Assembly: GCF_037038585.1 (NCBI RefSeq)
Contig: NC_092560.1
Location: 56,146,049 to 56,210,048 of the forward strand
Length of the DNA stretch: 64,000 nucleotides
Origin: Patagioenas fasciata
Taxonomy: Eukaryota > Chordata > Aves > Columbiformes > Columbidae
Direction of reading: 5' to 3'
A program made the position numbers and the translations under genes. Shown in pieces: positions 60,862 through 64,000 of the stretch. The number at the start of each line of letters is the position of its first letter. The first letter of the stretch is position 1. Below the pieces are notes generated by a model. It did not search any database and was not told where the DNA came from. It worked only from the letters and a program-made list of their open reading frames with translations.

Positions 60862-61614
60862 TTTGATACTTTTTTCAAAAGATTGTGTGATCTTTATTTT
60901 GACTTGAAGTTCTCAAACATCAGCTCTAAGCATATAATCTGCACATTTTATGTATCTAAACTATGGCCAAACAGATGTGATCATTTAGGGAAGTCCCAGA
61001 ACACACCAGAAATAAAAACAAATTCATTTTTTTAAATATTAATGGCAGCCACTTGTCTCAAACCCTGTGTTATTTTCCAGCAGTTCACCAAGTGCTTCTC
61101 ACCTCTGTTACAGTAGTTGTATGTAGTTTAACTCAGCCTGATTTTATCCTGTGTACTGCTGACTGCAAATTAAGTGTAACTCAAATACATTGGTTTTTTA
61201 AAACTAAGTTAAAGAATGTTTTGTAACATTAATACAGTGCATAGTCAGTGTAGTGTCACAGTGACTCCTCTTAATGAAATCAACTTTCATCCACACACCA
61301 GAGGAAAGCACAGTGGCACTGCCAAGGGCATTAACAAACATTCCAAAGAACTATCTTAAACTGATGCTTAGGTTTGGGAAAATTTAAGTGCACTGATTAA
61401 AATTTATTACACAAAAGAAAAAGAAGAAAAGTTAGCTAGAAAACCTACCTATGGCATCATGAGTAACTAACTGATGAACAGCAACTGTTGAAAAAAAAAA
61501 CCACTAAGACAGACATGCTGTTTTTCACTAAACCTAAATATTCTACAGCTGTTTGTCACGATTAATCTTATTTGAATAGTTCTACAAAAATAAATGAAAC
61601 TCCTTCAGTATTAC

Positions 61615-61620
61615 TTTATT
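61615..61620 (-). terminator. Candidate polyadenylation signal of NDUFAF2
   Basis: AATAAA on the minus strand lies about 70 bp after the NDUFAF2 stop codon. Another minus-strand AATAAA overlaps the stop itself and a further one lies at 61403-61408. The exact cleavage site is not determined. Confidence 0.5.
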
Positions 61621-61688
61621 GCTTACATAGAGCAGCTATTTGTGTTGTCTATTAAAACATTTATCCATATGAATACCTGTACAATTAT

Positions 61689-61946
61689 TTATTTATTATG
61701 ACTACTCTCATTGCTTGGTGGCATCCAGGAGCCTGGCTGAAAGGTACTCGCGGTGCTTGTTGGATCTTGTGAAGGCTCTTTCTTTCCATAGTAAGGGGCT
61801 GATGCATGGCCTTTAATTTGAGTATGAACTGGTTCGGCAACAAGTCCCTCCTTGTATTCCTTGGCCTGAAGCAGCTTATCCTTTTCGGCTACATCTTTGA
61901 TTTTCTGTTTCATTTCTTCTCTATAATTTTCATTCCTAAGAATCTC
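61689..61946 (-). CDS. NDUFAF2: NDUFAF2 (complex I assembly factor 2), last coding exon
   Basis: NDUFAF2 (mimitin, B17.2L) is a mitochondrial chaperone needed for late assembly of respiratory complex I and is a paralogue of subunit NDUFA12. This 258-bp segment encodes the C-terminal 85 residues plus stop. It is preceded on the minus strand by a splice acceptor (ATCTTTCTCCTTGTTCTTAG ending at 61947). The frame begins with EILRNENYREEM, followed by a charged helix (KQKIKDVAEKDKLLQAKEYK), the conserved GHASAPYYGKKEP segment and a TFQPGSWMPP motif near the end. These match the variable tail of the family, which usually totals about 170 residues. Earlier exons lie beyond the right edge. The orientation toward SMIM15 agrees with the human order. 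No disruption is seen. Confidence 0.93.
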   Translation of the reverse strand, partial: EILRNENYREEMKQKIKDVAEKDKLLQAKEYKEGLVAEPVHTQIKGHASAPYYGKKEPSQDPTSTASTFQPGSWMPPSNESSHNK

Positions 61947-64000
61947 CTAAGAACAAGGAGAAAGATAATTAGATAAATCAGAAATAAATGCAATTCTCAG
62001 TGTTGAAATAAAACATTTTAAGCTGTCATCATGGTTAATTTTATAATCCACATTTTAATGTACATAGGTAAAATAACGTGGCAAAATTAACTGTTTCTGC
62101 AACTGCAATTCAGCCCTAGTTTAAAATGCTCTTAATGTTTTGATCATGCTGTTGAAGTAAAATTGCAACGTGGTGTCTCAGTTTCACTATTATATTGAAT
62201 CAAAAATAAAAATAAATAACAGTAATCAACAAATGTGAAAATGCATTAAAAACAAGGCTACCTTTTATATTGTATTCCATATAGGACTTGCTACTATGTA
62301 GCTATTTGTCACTTGCATTTCTTCCTGTAGCTCACTAAGCCTATGACATTAGGTATCTGTGTGCCCCTGGCTGCAGTTTTGGGAGAAGCCAAGTATGCAG
62401 CCTTGACTCTGCTATTACCTAAGCTGAAGCCATGCAAGATTAATAAATAAGTTCAATAATAACTAAAAGAAAAAAAAGCCAGGACAGAACTGAAACTACT
62501 GAGATGGTACTAGTAATTCAGGAGAAAAAACACTGGGGAAGGTGAGGGAAGCATAAAACTCCCTGAGGGAAATCCTGCCCCAGAAACTCTGAGGACAGCT
62601 CAGCAAGGCCAAAGACCAGCATGGTCCCAGCAGGGGAGGCCAACAGATTCTCAGCTGGTGCTTCCCTGGCCATCCAAGGAGCCGGCACTGTGGTGAGGAC
62701 ATCAAGCTTAGGTAAGCTGTGTGTTAACTCCACGTACCTACCAGGTGTGTTAGCTAAAATAAACATATTGCATCAATAAAGGGTGTAAAATCATACCTAC
62801 TGCCTCTCTACAGGTAAAAAATACAAATAAAAGTGATCTAGTTTCCAAGGTTTACCTCCACCACTGATAAACTGAAGTAACTATCTGATGCCACAATCTA
62901 ACTGCAAGGCCAAAGACCCACCCAGGACGTGTACTCAGAGAAGGCTCATACAACTTGCTGATTCAACTTTATGAAGTTATGTACTGAAACATGGCTGGGT
63001 ACAGACAAAAGCTGGAAGATCACTAACAAAGGGGACCTGAACTGGGATTTGGCTGCTTCCACTGAGAAATGCTGAAGCTATTAGTTGAAGCAAGTGCAAC
63101 TACTGGCTTGTCCACAGGTATAATAGAAAAACAGCTGTTAGTAGACCTTGCAATCTTGTTCAGAGGAAAACACAACTCCTAAAGTCAGCATTAAAAAAAG
63201 CCTTGAAAAATACTGTTTGGTTTTTACGTGTTAGCATACGTTTCCTATTAGAAAGATGTTTTGCAAATTCTGCTAACAGTATGAGAAACAAAAGCTGAAA
63301 GGTGATACAAATTTTTGTAACATTTTGAAGCGAAATACAACTTAACTGTAATCAAAACCATGCAACAAGGAAGCTGCTAATATTTGCATTTAGATTGGGA
63401 TATAGGAGGAAACATGGTGAACAGCTTTCTCTGGATTACAAGTATACAGCAGATCTACAGAGAAACTAGACCAGTACACCTGTGTCTCAGTAGAAGACCA
63501 TGACAGTATTGTAAGAATGGCATTAAAATACATGTTATGCTGCCAAGAGATCACATAGCAAGTATGTGAACATTTAATAACATTTTAAAAGGCAGTATTT
63601 AAAGAAAAACATCTTGGAGATATAATGAAAACCAACACCTTTTTCTGAGTCCTAATTGCCTGTATACTTAAATTCACAGATGCACAAAGCAGAGGCAAAA
63701 CACTTCACATATATATACAGCATGAAAATACACAATCAGCCCACAAATGACTCTGCAAACTGAAGCGGGAGAGGGACAAAATTCTCCCATCCTCAAATAA
63801 AAATATTACCAAGCTTAACAGGGTCAAATTTTCAACAGTCAGTATAGCAAAACCTCATTATAACATCTCTCAATTCCATCCCTGTTTCCCATGTGTCTAT
63901 AAATCTACCATGACCTTATTGATTTCAAGGGGATTACTCCTATGGTGCTTGTATTACCCCGCTACGAAGAAACAAGGTCATATACATTTGTGATATCTGA
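61947..64000 (-). other. NDUFAF2: Last intron of NDUFAF2 (partial)
   Basis: The acceptor at 61947 defines this as intron. Two kilobases of AT-rich DNA follow to the window edge with no further exon or recognisable transposon. A GC-richer patch near 62560-62710 gives short open frames but resembles nothing I know. Confidence 0.7.

Larger units (their letters stand above)
59079..60880 (+). other. SMIM15: Terminal exon of SMIM15 with CDS and 3'UTR
   Basis: The acceptor TTTTGTTTTGTTATTCCATAG ends at 59078, so the exon starts with GGTTTTCCC. Twenty-seven bases without ATG separate the splice site from the start codon. After the stop at 59330 a long AT-rich 3'UTR follows, with polyadenylation signals at 59573-59578 (ATTAAA) and 60856-60861 (AATAAA). 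The second is followed by a GT-rich element (ATTGTGTGATCTTT) from 60882, which fits cleavage close to 60880. Confidence 0.7.

Overview
The window looks like a bird genome, most likely a neoavian species, seen near the 3' flank of a large intergenic region. Three things point to this: many CR1 (chicken repeat 1) non-LTR retrotransposon copies in every state of decay, two solo LTRs of avian endogenous retrovirus type, and only two recognisable cellular genes. These genes, SMIM15 (plus strand, complete CDS 59106-59330) and NDUFAF2 (minus strand, last coding exon 61689-61946), face each other tail to tail. They are neighbours in human 5q12.1, a segment whose bird counterpart lies on the Z chromosome, so Z linkage is a reasonable inference. 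Intron-containing genes, a CpG-island promoter and AATAAA signals fit a vertebrate nuclear genome.

Layout. 1-1392: a plus-strand CR1 3' part abutting an internal fragment of a minus-strand CR1. 1393-15659: mostly unique AT-rich DNA with a (TTG)n microsatellite, a solo LTR at 6950-7284, a short CR1 3' end near 9366-9425 and a pair of consecutive hairpins at 13935-14040. 15660-18021: a CR1 whose 3' end is replaced by a 340-bp uninterrupted polypyrimidine tract. 21475-22435: a minus-strand CR1 fragment split by an ERVL-type solo LTR with a perfect 5-bp target duplication. 27803-32320: an almost full-length minus-strand CR1 carrying relics of ORF1 (esterase-like GDS motif) and ORF2 (APE endonuclease and reverse transcriptase). 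43252-48877: a nest in which a plus-strand CR1 is split by two head-to-tail minus-strand CR1s. 49405-49784 and 55960-57058: two more plus-strand CR1 pieces. 57515-58680: a CpG island serving SMIM15. 58366-60880: SMIM15 exons and 3'UTR. From 61615 to the right edge: the last exon and last intron of NDUFAF2.

No prokaryotic-style operon, CRISPR array, tRNA or rRNA was seen. Apart from the two cellular genes, every longer open frame whose content I recognise is a CR1 relic or an artefact of GC-rich or pyrimidine-only DNA; several short open frames in unique DNA resemble no family I know. I found no convincing new biological system. The observations most worth checking are a possible in-frame alternative first exon of SMIM15, the polypyrimidine tract, the nested CR1 cluster, the esterase-bearing CR1 and the tandem GATA-centred hairpins.
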